Source: Thiomonas sp. FB-Cd
Lineage (GTDB): Bacteria; Pseudomonadota; Gammaproteobacteria; Burkholderiales; Burkholderiaceae_C
Direction of reading: 5' to 3'
DNA: 64,000 nt
Assembly (NCBI RefSeq): GCF_000733775.1
Contig: NZ_JPOE01000002.1
Span: 1,178,001-1,242,000 of the forward strand
The notes beneath the pieces are model-generated. The model saw only the letters and a program-made list of their open reading frames with translations, had not been told where the DNA came from and did not search any database. Positions 46,001-53,399 of the stretch are shown in pieces. The number at the start of each line of letters is the position of its first letter. Position 1 is the stretch's first letter. A program made the translations under genes and the position numbers.

Positions 46001-46495
46001 CGCGTCGGCTGGGCAGGCGGCATCGGCCATACCGGCGACCTCGAACTCATCGTGGACATGGTGCGCGATACGGCCACTGAGGTGGACTGGGTCTTCTTTG
46101 GTCTTTGTCCGGATCAATTGAAGCCGCTCGTGAAAGAATTTCACCCCGGGGTCCCGCTTGACCAATACCCGGTCAAGCTCGCGGCTCTCGACCTCGACCT
46201 CGCCGTCGCACCCCTGGAGGACAACGCCTTCAACGAGGCCAAGAGTCACCTGCGCCTTTTGGAGTACGGCATCCTGGGCTACCCGGTCATCTGCTCAGAC
46301 CTCACCCCGTACCAAGGGGACTTCCCAGTCATCCGTGTAGCCAACCGCTACCGGGACTGGACCCGTGCGCTGCGAGACGCCATTGCGGACTGGCAGGCCC
46401 TGCGCGCGCAAGGCGATGCCCTGCGTGCCAAGGTTCTTGCCCACTGGATGATGGAAGATCACCTTGATCGGTGGCTCGCCGCATGGACGGCCTGA
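43013..46495 (+). CDS. Large multi-domain methyltransferase/glycosyltransferase, probable flagellin-modifying enzyme
   Basis: The protein is about 1160 residues with several enzyme modules. Residues about 40-230 are a SAM-dependent methyltransferase (LVLDVGCATGATG, ADVLEHMYDPWNFM). About 330-530 is a GT2-type half without its N-terminal nucleotide-binding strand (YTDEDN, EDYDLLLRAWEH). About 540-760 is a complete GT2 (SVIIPTRDQFPLLQRCIESL, LLLNNDTAAL). About 835-1155 is a GT-B-like domain (LVHPADREGCGEYRII, RVGWAGGIGHTGDLELI). Such proteins next to flagellin-type genes glycosylate flagellin; its place after flgL fits. A TTG at 42977 is an alternative start; no clear ribosome site. Confidence 0.82.
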   Translation: MTQQSKPPSYVPRRGFIWEELSEPNRADLKGQYHDHPRPEVFELRKHIPRLVLDVGCATGATGALIKTLCPDCRVIGVELNENAAEIARSRVDLVIDRPVEQIDLASYGISAHSIDTVILADVLEHMYDPWNFMLKLRAWITPDAQILVSVPNIKNLALINDLASGLFPYAREGLLDVTHIRFFTRMEITKLLKETGFVAERWGRTADGRLQNWAPQAGADRVETEKIILKNLSPQDLDDLRTLQFLILATPVTDAEMLAMRPQLVPTSATTSAVLPPWLPQSRWAPKEKTWADEALCEWSASDIAAPSAALALLSHSSLSTETTVVSLQAQWFGSTFHAITAQTDTAALLTTANRTLVASKADWFGLIDAGDQLAPDALFRITHALRRHPEWQIVYTDEDNLTADGQHVNPHFKPDFSLDYLRSLPYVGGLLLIRRDLFETLSGFDPQAEGAEDYDLLLRAWEHLHAHGLGDACIGHVPEVLYHRLQGSGHTQKSVPEILEAGQSALQRHFERLGVAAQVQAGPFPPAFRVRWPLPEVRPLVSVIIPTRDQFPLLQRCIESLIEKTKYPAYEILIVDNDSQTPEARNYLAAIEAKEAELGERLRIIRQPGPFNFSAMNNAAAGAARGEYLLLLNNDTAALHDDWLDEMMGYAVRPDVGIVGAKLLYPDGKIQHAGVILGMRGPAEHPFISRPPEDRGYFGRAQLTQNYSAVTGACLLVRKSVFEQVGGLDEGDFKVSYNDIDLCLKVREAGLRIVWTPYALLMHEGSASQKGQIEGKPDEAKLKRFAAEKDAMYAKWLPKLAFDPAYNRHLSLASTEFLLEDQPPLSWDPAWRPRPRILVHPADREGCGEYRIIAPMRALNRAGLTQGWETMRLYEPAEMERMQPESLVVQRQMEWPQIEALERHARTSKALRVFEIDDLITNLPHKSVHKSSIYKDIAKRFRKAAGLCNRLVVATEPLAKAYAHFTDEVIVQPNYLEAARWGHLQPARAERSKPRVGWAGGIGHTGDLELIVDMVRDTATEVDWVFFGLCPDQLKPLVKEFHPGVPLDQYPVKLAALDLDLAVAPLEDNAFNEAKSHLRLLEYGILGYPVICSDLTPYQGDFPVIRVANRYRDWTRALRDAIADWQALRAQGDALRAKVLAHWMMEDHLDRWLAAWTA

Positions 46496-46609
46496 AGTGT
46501 TCAACGACGACTGCGACGATGCGCTGCACGGCCTGTGCCGCCCGTCGTGCAGGACTTGATAGCATCAAGGCCACTGTTGACGTAACCCAACCGAAGCTGC
46601 CGACCGCTT

Positions 46610-47899
46610 ATGCAAACTCAGCCTGACACGCAACGACCAGATACCCCGGCCACTGTCGCCTCACCCGAAACCGACGGCTATACGTACATTGCACGCCAGC
46701 CGCTTGTTGACCGCAAGCAACAGATCATTGGCTATGAACTCCTCTCACGCGTTTCGGCCACAGCCACCGAAGCGCCGACGACGCACACGCGTGCGTCCGA
46801 CACGGCGTTCTTGTTCAACGCCCTGTCAAACATCACCACGGAAAACCTGTTCGGCGACAAGCTCGCCTTCATCAACGTGCGTCTGGAGGATCTGAACGGC
46901 GAGCATTTTGAAATCGTCTACCCCGAGCGCATCGTGCTCGAGTTACCCCGCGCCGCGGGCGACGATGCTGCCATCATCGCTGACGCCGTACCGAAGATGC
47001 AGGCTCTGCGCGAGCGCGGGTTTCGCTTGGCGGCGGGCGTGTTCGCCATCACCGCGCCCTACGCCGCATGGCTGCCGCTGCTTGCATTCCTGGAGGTGGA
47101 CGTCAAGGCGCTTCCCGCAGGGGTGCTTCCCGCGCTCATGCGTAAGCTGGGATCGTCGCCCAACCTCAAGCTCATCGCCGAAAAGGTGGAAACGCTCGAA
47201 GCCTTTCGCGAATTTCACGACGCGGGCTTTCATCTTTTCCAGGGTTACTACTTCGCACGCCCGCAGACCGTCAGCGCAAAGGTGCTGAACCCCGCGTTTT
47301 CGACCGTGCTGCAACTTGTCGACCTGGTGAACAAACAGGCCGAAATCCCCCGCATCGAAGAGGTTCTCAAGCGCGACCCGGCGCTGTCGTTCAAGCTGCT
47401 TCGCTACATCAATTCCTCCGGTTTCGGGCTGATGTCGGAGGTCACCTCGTTCCGCCACGCGGTGATGATGCTTGGTTACAAGAAGCTGTTTCGCTGGCTC
47501 GTCCTTCTGATGGCCACCACCCCCGGCAACAGCGCCGCATCCGCGATGGCCCGCAATGCCATCACACGCGGGCGCATGATGGAACTGCTCACCGCTGGCA
47601 CGTTGTCGGATGCCGACATCGATAACGCCTTCGTCGTCGGCGTTTTTTCCATGCTCGACGTCATGCTTGGCGTGCCGCTGGACAAGGCCCTGGAGGAAAT
47701 CTCGCTTGCCGAACCCATCACCCTGGCCCTCAAGCACCATCAGGGGACGTTCGGGCCCTATCTGCAAATCGTCAAGGCCTGTGAGCAAGATACCTGGGAG
47801 GATGTGGATTTGCACATTGCCCTGCTGGGCATGCAGCGCAGGCAGGTCGCCATTGCCCACCTTGAAGCCCTGGCCTGGGCTGAAAGTATTGGCATCTGA
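46610..47899 (+). CDS. EAL-HDOD domain protein (YuxH/CdgJ type)
   Basis: The 429-residue protein has an N-terminal EAL-like domain (about 20-225; YIARQPLVDRKQQIIGYELL, AEKVETLEAFREFHDAGFHL) and a C-terminal HDOD domain (about 225-420; DPALSFKLLRYINSSGFG, FRHAVMMLGYKKLFRWL). In place of E-A-L it has E-L-L, and several metal-binding residues of active phosphodiesterases are missing, so it is probably a signalling rather than catalytic protein. Family members such as CdgJ affect motility and surface attachment. It lies 27 bases ahead of the YcgR-like gene. Confidence 0.88.
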   Translation: MQTQPDTQRPDTPATVASPETDGYTYIARQPLVDRKQQIIGYELLSRVSATATEAPTTHTRASDTAFLFNALSNITTENLFGDKLAFINVRLEDLNGEHFEIVYPERIVLELPRAAGDDAAIIADAVPKMQALRERGFRLAAGVFAITAPYAAWLPLLAFLEVDVKALPAGVLPALMRKLGSSPNLKLIAEKVETLEAFREFHDAGFHLFQGYYFARPQTVSAKVLNPAFSTVLQLVDLVNKQAEIPRIEEVLKRDPALSFKLLRYINSSGFGLMSEVTSFRHAVMMLGYKKLFRWLVLLMATTPGNSAASAMARNAITRGRMMELLTAGTLSDADIDNAFVVGVFSMLDVMLGVPLDKALEEISLAEPITLALKHHQGTFGPYLQIVKACEQDTWEDVDLHIALLGMQRRQVAIAHLEALAWAESIGI

Positions 47900-47926
47900 G
47901 CCCCTTTTTGACCCTTCTGAGCTCGA

Positions 47927-48673
47927 ATGCGCATGCGCGAGGTTGCTCACAGTCTGTTCAAAGACGAATTCCGGCTGACCACACAGCAAAAAGCCGAACG
48001 TGTGCTCACCCGCATCGCCCTTGAGCGCGAGGCCTTGGCGATCATCCCAAGCGAGCATGCGGAGGAATTCACATCGCTTGTGCTGCACATCGACCGCGCC
48101 GAAAACCAGTTGATCATTGATGATCTCAACCCCGCGCATGGCAATCGCCGGGTGGCCGAAGGTCAACCTTTCTTCTGTCTTGGCCGATCGGACGGGGTCT
48201 ATGTCGGATTCCAGAGCCACCTGCTCAAGACGACCCACTGGGAAGGGTATGGCGCGCTGTGCATTGCCTATCCCGACACAACGTATTACCTCCAGCGCCG
48301 CAGCTACTACCGCGTGACAGTCAGTGCGGGCGACGTCAACCATGTTGAGGTCCAACGGCGTGGCGCACGCTCCCTCAAAGGACAGTGCCACGATATCAGC
48401 GGCAGCGGCATGCGCATCCTTGTGGAGGTGCCCACGGATTTTTCCCTGACCGAAGGTGAGTACATCCCACTCGTGCGCTTCGAACTTGATGGCATCGAAC
48501 TCGCCAGCGAGGCCCAGATCCGCTCGATTGGCCCTTTGCGCAGCGCTAAAGTCCGGCAGCCGATGCGGACCGTTGGCGTCCAGTTCCTGAATATGACTGC
48601 GGCATTCGAGAGGCGCGTGACGAACTATGTTCAGCGCCGCGATCGCGAACTATTGCGCGACGCCAAGCGCTGA
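47927..48673 (+). CDS. ycgR: YcgR-type PilZ protein, c-di-GMP flagellar brake
   Basis: The 248-residue protein has the N-terminal YcgR domain (about 10-120) and a C-terminal PilZ domain with both ligand motifs: RRSYYR (RxxxR, about 124-130) and DISGSG (DxSxxG, about 156-161). When c-di-GMP is high, YcgR binds the motor and slows or biases it. Two start codons (47927 and 47933) are in frame. The last 24 bases overlap the 3' end of the convergent fliW. Confidence 0.9.
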   Translation: MRMREVAHSLFKDEFRLTTQQKAERVLTRIALEREALAIIPSEHAEEFTSLVLHIDRAENQLIIDDLNPAHGNRRVAEGQPFFCLGRSDGVYVGFQSHLLKTTHWEGYGALCIAYPDTTYYLQRRSYYRVTVSAGDVNHVEVQRRGARSLKGQCHDISGSGMRILVEVPTDFSLTEGEYIPLVRFELDGIELASEAQIRSIGPLRSAKVRQPMRTVGVQFLNMTAAFERRVTNYVQRRDRELLRDAKR

Positions 48674-49192
48674 CCCGCTATCGGTGGCATCGCCTGCAAC
48701 CAATGCGGCACGCTGCGTTACCCCGCCTTCGCGCGCGCACTCGATATGCACGATCCGCGCCAACCAGGCGGCGCTTTGCGCCCGGCCGGAAGGGCCGGTC
48801 CAGTAGCCCGTACCGGTAACCTGCTCGGGCTCGAATACTTCCTGCACGAAGCTGGCGCGCCTCGCGTCAAACAGGATGGGCGCCAAACGGTGAACCCTCA
48901 GCGTGTCCTCTGGACGCTGTGGCACGATGACGAGCACGCAAGGCTCCGTGTCCCCGTCCGCGCGCGCGCGGCTTGCAGGCGGATATCTCAGACCGAAACA
49001 ATCGGCTCCGGCGATGAGAAAAGCCAAGTCCGGCTCCTCAAGAGATTGCATCCAGAGAAACGGCCCCTGCCCTTCATGCTGCAGCAACGCGAAGCTGTGC
49101 AGTGTCTCGAACCCTGGCATGGGTCCTGCGCAGGTCCAGCGCTGTGCCGCGGCGATGCGCAGCGGTCCGAATCGGGTGAGGGACGTCATCAC
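48650..49192 (-). CDS. fliW: FliW, flagellar assembly factor and CsrA antagonist
   Basis: The 180-residue protein has the FliW pattern: TRFGPLRI, PGFETLHSFALLQHEGQGPF, LWMQSLEEPDLAFLI and the strand LVIVPQRPEDTLRVH. FliW binds flagellin or CsrA; free FliW relieves CsrA repression of flagellin translation in Bacillus and Campylobacter. It directly follows csrA (27-base gap), which supports this partner switch here. The C-terminal 50 residues are longer than in the minimal family. Confidence 0.88.
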   Translation of the reverse strand: MMTSLTRFGPLRIAAAQRWTCAGPMPGFETLHSFALLQHEGQGPFLWMQSLEEPDLAFLIAGADCFGLRYPPASRARADGDTEPCVLVIVPQRPEDTLRVHRLAPILFDARRASFVQEVFEPEQVTGTGYWTGPSGRAQSAAWLARIVHIECAREGGVTQRAALVAGDATDSGSALGVAQ

Positions 49193-49219
49193 GTTGGGTT
49201 TCGGGTTATGTTGCGCCAG

Positions 49220-49456
49220 CTAGGGCAAGGGTTGCACGCCCCGCTGCAGCCAGGAGTCGAGCGCACCCTGGTCGGGCGCGGTGGCCTGCTGGTTGAGGTC
49301 AATGACCATCTTATACAGCTCTTCACGCAGGATGCGAAGCTCCTTGGGCCCTTCGATACCCAGCCTGACCTTGCCGCCACCGACCTGAACAACAACGATG
49401 CGAATGTCCTGACCGATGAGGATGGCTTCGCCAGCATGACGGCTCAGGATCAGCAT
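49220..49456 (-). CDS. csrA: CsrA/RsmA RNA-binding translational regulator
   Basis: The 78-residue protein begins MLILSRHAGEAILIGQDI and contains GPKELRILREELY with the RNA-binding Arg at the usual place (position 44). CsrA binds GGA motifs in mRNA leaders, including those of flagellar genes. The tail is longer than in E. coli CsrA (61 residues), as in CsrA proteins that are bound by FliW. It sits 14 bases downstream of flgN, in the same operon as flgM. Confidence 0.96.
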   Translation of the reverse strand: MLILSRHAGEAILIGQDIRIVVVQVGGGKVRLGIEGPKELRILREELYKMVIDLNQQATAPDQGALDSWLQRGVQPLP

Positions 49457-49470
49457 TGGGCAGGACCGGG

Positions 49471-49911
49471 TCAGGCGCTGCCCAAGGGCTTGGCCGCCTG
49501 CTGCGTGGCGAGCGAGTGTCCCGCCGGCCCGTACACTCCCGCTGCGGTGTCAGCGCTAATCCCTCGCAGGATGTCCAGGGCACCTTGGGTGTTGCGGATC
49601 AGTGCCGACACAATCATGCCATTGCGTTGGTTGGCCTGCACGACAGCGCGCCCGAGCTCCTGAATCTTGCGCATCCGGTCAGCCTCTTCGACCGGCATGG
49701 CCGCGCTGCGCTGGCCAACGCGCTCCAGCCGCTGCTGCTCGAGAGCACTGAGTTCGGCGAAGACGTCCATCTTGCCAGCCGCCAAGCCGTGGAGATTCTC
49801 CACGTCACCTGCGAGCAAGGCTTCAAGCTCAGTCTGGAGCATCTGCTGGAGCCTGCCCAGCAAATCCTGTTGGGCAAGCAAGATCCGGTCAAACGCTTCG
49901 GGTTCCGACAT
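49471..49911 (-). CDS. flgN: FlgN, export chaperone for FlgK/FlgL
   Basis: The 146-residue helical protein has the FlgN pattern (LLAGDVENLHGLAAGKMDVF, NQRNGMIVSALIRNTQGAL) and ends in the Y-G-P-x-G block (GVYGPAGHSLATQQA) of this family. It follows flgM, the classical flgMN order, and precedes csrA. Confidence 0.88.
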   Translation of the reverse strand: MSEPEAFDRILLAQQDLLGRLQQMLQTELEALLAGDVENLHGLAAGKMDVFAELSALEQQRLERVGQRSAAMPVEEADRMRKIQELGRAVVQANQRNGMIVSALIRNTQGALDILRGISADTAAGVYGPAGHSLATQQAAKPLGSA

Positions 49912-49956
49912 GATGACGACTGGACAGCGCCTGCGGGATGGCTCGGGGCCGTGGCA

Positions 49957-50289
49957 TTAACCGCCTGTCGTTGCCTTCAGCAGCGCTTGACTATCCTGCA
50001 CCAGGCCCTTGGCGATCTTCTGCGGATCGACCGTGTATTGACCTGACGCGATGGCCGCCTTAAGGGCATTGATACGCTGATTAGACACGCCGGAAGTGGT
50101 CATGGTGCTCGCGGTATTAAGCAGGCGCGCCGAATTGGAAATGGACACCATATCGCCTCCCGCTTGCACCCCGGCTGCTCCGGCGCCTGAAGACTTGGAT
50201 GCCCCGACTCCACCCCGTTTGACGCCAAGGTCGGCTTTCTGCGTGCTCCCGCTGGTCGAAGTGGTAATGGAATTCTGAATGGGATTCAT
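49957..50289 (-). CDS. flgM: FlgM, anti-sigma-28 factor
   Basis: The 110-residue protein has a disordered Ser/Gly-rich N-terminus and the sigma-binding C-terminal half (QRINALKAAIASGQYTVDPQ, KIAKGLVQDSQALL). FlgM holds FliA inactive until it is exported through the completed hook. A strong sigma-28 box lies about 107 bases upstream, giving the usual feedback loop. Confidence 0.94.
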   Translation of the reverse strand: MNPIQNSITTSTSGSTQKADLGVKRGGVGASKSSGAGAAGVQAGGDMVSISNSARLLNTASTMTTSGVSNQRINALKAAIASGQYTVDPQKIAKGLVQDSQALLKATTGG

Positions 50290-50395
50290 CGCTGATATTC
50301 TCTTAGAAAAACGCCGGATCGTCGCAGGTTTCCTTGCACCACCGAGTGCGGGCAGATCGCCTCTTTATCGCGTACCTATGCCGCTTACACTCGGA

Positions 50396-50422
50396 TTGAC
50401 GGCACAATTTCACGAAACTTGA
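50396..50422 (-). promoter_or_regulatory. Sigma-28 (FliA) promoter of flgM-flgN-csrA-fliW
   Basis: On the minus strand: TCAAGTTT, 11 bases, then GCCGTCAA. It matches 7 of 8 at -35 and 6 of 8 at -10, with an exact spacer. The leader to flgM is about 100 bases. Confidence 0.75.
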
Positions 50423-50465
50423 GCATAGTGCACAAAAAGTCGATGTGCACGCCATGCGCCTCCAG

Positions 50466-51410
50466 TCAATGCCCCCCAGCCACAGGCAACCCTGCGGGGG
50501 CTTGAATCTGCGGCCGCACCTGCGCCGCTGTACTGGCGGTCTGTTCGGCGCCCTGGTCGCTCACGATACGCGCGTAGGCCTGTTTGGACAAGACCACGAT
50601 ACTCACACGCCGGTTGAGCGACGAGTCGGGATTGTGGAGGTCGAAGGGCGCCGCCGACCCCATGCCGACCACGCGCAGCACCTTGAACTCATCCAGGCCT
50701 GATTGCACAAGAACCTGGCGCACCACGTTTGCGCGGTCAGCCGACAGGTTGTAATTACTGTAACCTTTGCCTTGGTTCTGATAACTCAGCGCGTCCGTAT
50801 GCCCCGTGATGCTGATGTGGTTCGGCAACTGGTTGAGGGTTGGCGCAATATCCTGAAAGATAGTGCGGGCATAGGCCTCGAGATCGGCACCGCCTAAGGC
50901 GAACATCGGACGCTTGTCACTGTCAACCACCTGGATGCGCAGGCCTTCGCGGGTGATGTCAATCAGCAGTTGCGAGCGAAAGGCGCTGAGTTGCGGATTC
51001 GCCTCGATCTGCGACTCCAACGCCTTTTTCAAGGCCTCGAGATTTTGCTTGTCAACCTGCTCGTCGCGCACCTGCGTGGCATTGGGCGCGACAGTCTTGC
51101 CAGGGGTGGCGCCATTGCGCACTTGCCCGACGGTGCGCGTGAGATCGGTGCCCCCGCCCTGAATGACGGAGGTGGCCGAGCCGGCGCCGGAGCCGCCTTC
51201 GAGCGAAACCTTTTCAGGATTCTGGAAATACTCGGCAATCCCCTGCAATTGGGCCTTGGTTGTGGAACCCAGAAGCCACATCAACAGGAAAAACGCCATC
51301 ATCGCCGTGACAAAGTCCGCGTAGGCGATCTTCCAGGCGGCGCCATGCCCGCCCCCACTGATTTTTTTGATCTTCTTGATGACGATCGGCTGGGGCTTCG
51401 TGTCGGCCAC
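50466..51410 (-). CDS. motB: MotB, stator protein
   Basis: The 314-residue protein has a basic start, one transmembrane helix with the proton-binding Asp (KIAYADFVTAMMAFFLLMWL) and a C-terminal OmpA-like domain (ISITGHTDALSYQ, NLSADRANVVRQVLVQ, NRRVSIVVLSKQAY). With MotA it forms the proton-driven stator anchored to peptidoglycan. It is 3 bases downstream of motA. Confidence 0.97.
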   Translation of the reverse strand: MADTKPQPIVIKKIKKISGGGHGAAWKIAYADFVTAMMAFFLLMWLLGSTTKAQLQGIAEYFQNPEKVSLEGGSGAGSATSVIQGGGTDLTRTVGQVRNGATPGKTVAPNATQVRDEQVDKQNLEALKKALESQIEANPQLSAFRSQLLIDITREGLRIQVVDSDKRPMFALGGADLEAYARTIFQDIAPTLNQLPNHISITGHTDALSYQNQGKGYSNYNLSADRANVVRQVLVQSGLDEFKVLRVVGMGSAAPFDLHNPDSSLNRRVSIVVLSKQAYARIVSDQGAEQTASTAAQVRPQIQAPAGLPVAGGH

Positions 51411-51413
51411 GGC

Positions 51414-52274
51414 TTATCTCCCTTTGGCGTCACGCAGGTGCGATTCGAGTTCGCTGAAGCTCGGGCGCTCGCCGGAGAACAGGACCTTACGGCTGAATTC
51501 GACGGCAACCTGTGGCGGGTAGGCGTTCATGGTCGCCAGCAACGCCACCTTGATGCATTCAAGCATCTTCGTGCCCTCGTGTGCGCGGTCTTCCATGCGT
51601 GAGGCCACCGGTGCGAGGATGGCATAGCCAATCAGAATACCCAAAAAGGTCCCCACCAGCGCCGCACCCACCAACTCGCCGAGCACGGCGGGCGGTTGAT
51701 CAACGGAGGCCATCGTGTGCACGACGCCCATGACGGCGGCAACGATCCCGAACGCCGGCATGCTGTCCGCCGTGCGCGTCATGGCGTGAATGGGAATTTC
51801 CATCTCCCGATGGTGCGTCTCGATGTTCACGTCCATCAGATTTTCCATCTCCATCACCCCCAGATTGCCACCGATCATCAGACGCAGGTAATCGGTGATG
51901 AATTCGAGCACGTGATGATCCGCCACGATATGCGGGAATTTCTTGAAGATTTCGCTGTTTTTCGGGTCTTCCACATCACCTTCGATCGCCATCAGCCCGT
52001 TTTGCCGCATGCGGGTAAACAGCTCATTGAGTAGCGAAAGAAGCTCCAGGTACGCCGCCTTCGAATAGGTCGAACCCTTCATCGCCATCGGCAGCGCCTT
52101 GAGCGTGGCCTTGAACGACTTGGGGAAAGTCGCCGCGAAGAACGCACCAAAGGCTCCGCCGCCAATCATCAGCAGCTCAAAGGGCTGCAAGAGAGACCCC
52201 AGATGCCCTCCCTCGGCCATGTAGCCGCCAAAAATTGCCGAGAGGGACAGGGCATAACCAATCAGGAGATACAT
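51414..52274 (-). CDS. motA: MotA, stator proton-channel protein
   Basis: The 286-residue protein has four hydrophobic segments and the MotA family blocks (GYALSLSAIFGGYMAEGGHL, ADSMPAFGIVAAVMGVVHTM, LGELVGAALVGTFLGILIGY). It forms the proton channel with MotB. The frame begins at GTG 52310, but ATG 52274 aligns with known MotA starts and gives the normal length; neither has a strong ribosome site. It is divergent from the cheY operon, with sigma-28-like boxes facing each way. Confidence 0.95.
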   Translation of the reverse strand: MYLLIGYALSLSAIFGGYMAEGGHLGSLLQPFELLMIGGGAFGAFFAATFPKSFKATLKALPMAMKGSTYSKAAYLELLSLLNELFTRMRQNGLMAIEGDVEDPKNSEIFKKFPHIVADHHVLEFITDYLRLMIGGNLGVMEMENLMDVNIETHHREMEIPIHAMTRTADSMPAFGIVAAVMGVVHTMASVDQPPAVLGELVGAALVGTFLGILIGYAILAPVASRMEDRAHEGTKMLECIKVALLATMNAYPPQVAVEFSRKVLFSGERPSFSELESHLRDAKGR

Positions 52275-52342
52275 GGTCGCAAAGGTCTGGGCTAGGTCGT
52301 AAGCGCCCACGATGGGCGCGGGTCGGTATGACCCTGAATGCT

Positions 52343-52369
52343 GTTACGTCACGAATTTTCCCAGCTTGA
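52343..52369 (-). promoter_or_regulatory. Possible sigma-28 promoter of motA-motB
   Basis: On the minus strand: TCAAGCTG, 11 bases, then GACGTAAC. The -35 resembles the local variant, but the -10 matches only 4 of 8. Position and direction fit. Confidence 0.4.
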
Positions 52370-52430
52370 GCGCCTTGGCCACGACCTGTCGCGCGCCCGA
52401 TGCGCTGGCAAGCGCGTTCGCATGCCACCA

Positions 52431-52457
52431 TCAAGTTGCTCCTGAACGTGCCGTCAT
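52431..52457 (+). promoter_or_regulatory. Sigma-28 (FliA) promoter of the cheY-cheZ-cheA operon
   Basis: TCAAGTTG, 11 bases, then GCCGTCAT. It has the same local -35/-10 variant as flgM and fliD, ending 44 bases before the cheY start. Confidence 0.65.
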
Positions 52458-52501
52458 ACCCAACAAGACTTGAATATTGCGATCGACTCAGGAGCGCTTC
52501 T

Positions 52502-52900
52502 TTGAAATTTCTTGTTGTTGATGATTTCCCCACGATGCGCCGAATTGTCCGGGGTTTGCTGATGCAAACCGGGCACGTCACCGGCACGATCGATGAGGCC
52601 GAGGACGGCGTGCAGGCCTTGAAGCGCATTGAGGCGGGTGGCGTCGAGTTTGTGGTGACGGACTGGAACATGCCCAACATGCAGGGCATTGACCTCCTGC
52701 GCCATATCCGTGCGTCCGACGACCCGTCCATCCGCAGTCTGCCCGTGCTGATGGTGACGGCCGAGGCAAAGAAGGAAAACATCCTCACCGCAGCCCAGGC
52801 CGGCGTGAACGGCTACATCGTCAAGCCCTTTCCGGCCGACACGCTCAAGGCCAAAATTGACGCCATCCTCCAGCGTCTGCGCGGAGGTCAGGCAGCATGA
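52502..52900 (+). CDS. cheY: CheY, chemotaxis response regulator
   Basis: The 132-residue single receiver domain reads [49 protein letters not shown] and GYIVKPF. The Asp pair, the phosphoacceptor Asp (VTDWNMP), Thr and Lys are all in place. The start is most likely TTG 52502, with AGGAG (52490-52494) 7 bases upstream; the longer open frame has no ribosome site and an unrelated N-terminus. CheY-P binds FliM. Its stop overlaps cheZ (ATGA, 52897-52900). Confidence 0.96.
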   Translation: MKFLVVDDFPTMRRIVRGLLMQTGHVTGTIDEAEDGVQALKRIEAGGVEFVVTDWNMPNMQGIDLLRHIRASDDPSIRSLPVLMVTAEAKKENILTAAQAGVNGYIVKPFPADTLKAKIDAILQRLRGGQAA

Positions 52901-53391
52901 ACGCCCCCAACACCACCCCTACGCTTGCGGCTGCCGCCGTGCTCAACCTGCGCGAGGCCGACGCGCTGCTCACCGAAGGGGTGCAGCGCATCATGCGCGC
53001 CTCCATCGACCTGCCCGGGATGAGACACCCGCTGCAAGAAGCCCTGCACCTCAGCGAGCAGCAGGCCATGGCCACCCTTGAGGCCGTGGAAGCGGCGCAG
53101 GCCGAGCTCGCCGCCATCCGCGCCACCAACGGCGATTTCATTGACTCCCGGCTGGACCGACTCGACACGCATCTGCAATCCATTTTCACCAGCCAACAGG
53201 GCCAGGACCTGACTGGCCAGCGCCTGAAGAAAACCATCACCCTGCTACAGGCCGTCGAGCAACGCATCCAGGAATCGCTGGCGCAGCTTGGCTACGCGCA
53301 AGCAGCAGAGCCACCTCCGGAAGGCACATTCAACGGCACGCGCATGGATCAGAGCAACGTCGACGATCTGCTCGCCGAACTCGGCATTTGA
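52897..53391 (+). CDS. cheZ: CheZ, CheY-P phosphatase (short form)
   Basis: The 164-residue helical protein has the catalytic segment [16 protein letters not shown], where the Asp and Gln of QDLTGQ are the known active-site residues, and the C-terminal CheY-binding tail [15 protein letters not shown]. It is about 50 residues shorter than enteric CheZ (214) but both functional ends are complete. It overlaps cheY by 4 bases. Confidence 0.94.
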   Translation: MNAPNTTPTLAAAAVLNLREADALLTEGVQRIMRASIDLPGMRHPLQEALHLSEQQAMATLEAVEAAQAELAAIRATNGDFIDSRLDRLDTHLQSIFTSQQGQDLTGQRLKKTITLLQAVEQRIQESLAQLGYAQAAEPPPEGTFNGTRMDQSNVDDLLAELGI

Positions 53392-53399
53392 GGACCATC

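Noticed and set aside
46524..46552. Hairpin (CTGCACG / CGTGCAG) after the glycosyltransferase gene as terminator
   Set aside because: The stem is only 7 bp with a long loop and no T-run follows; too weak to call.
46943..48391. Long antisense open frame (482 codons) opposite the EAL-HDOD and YcgR genes
   Set aside because: It is a by-product of GC-rich codon pattern on the other strand. The plus-strand products are clear families, and the antisense protein has no recognisable domain.
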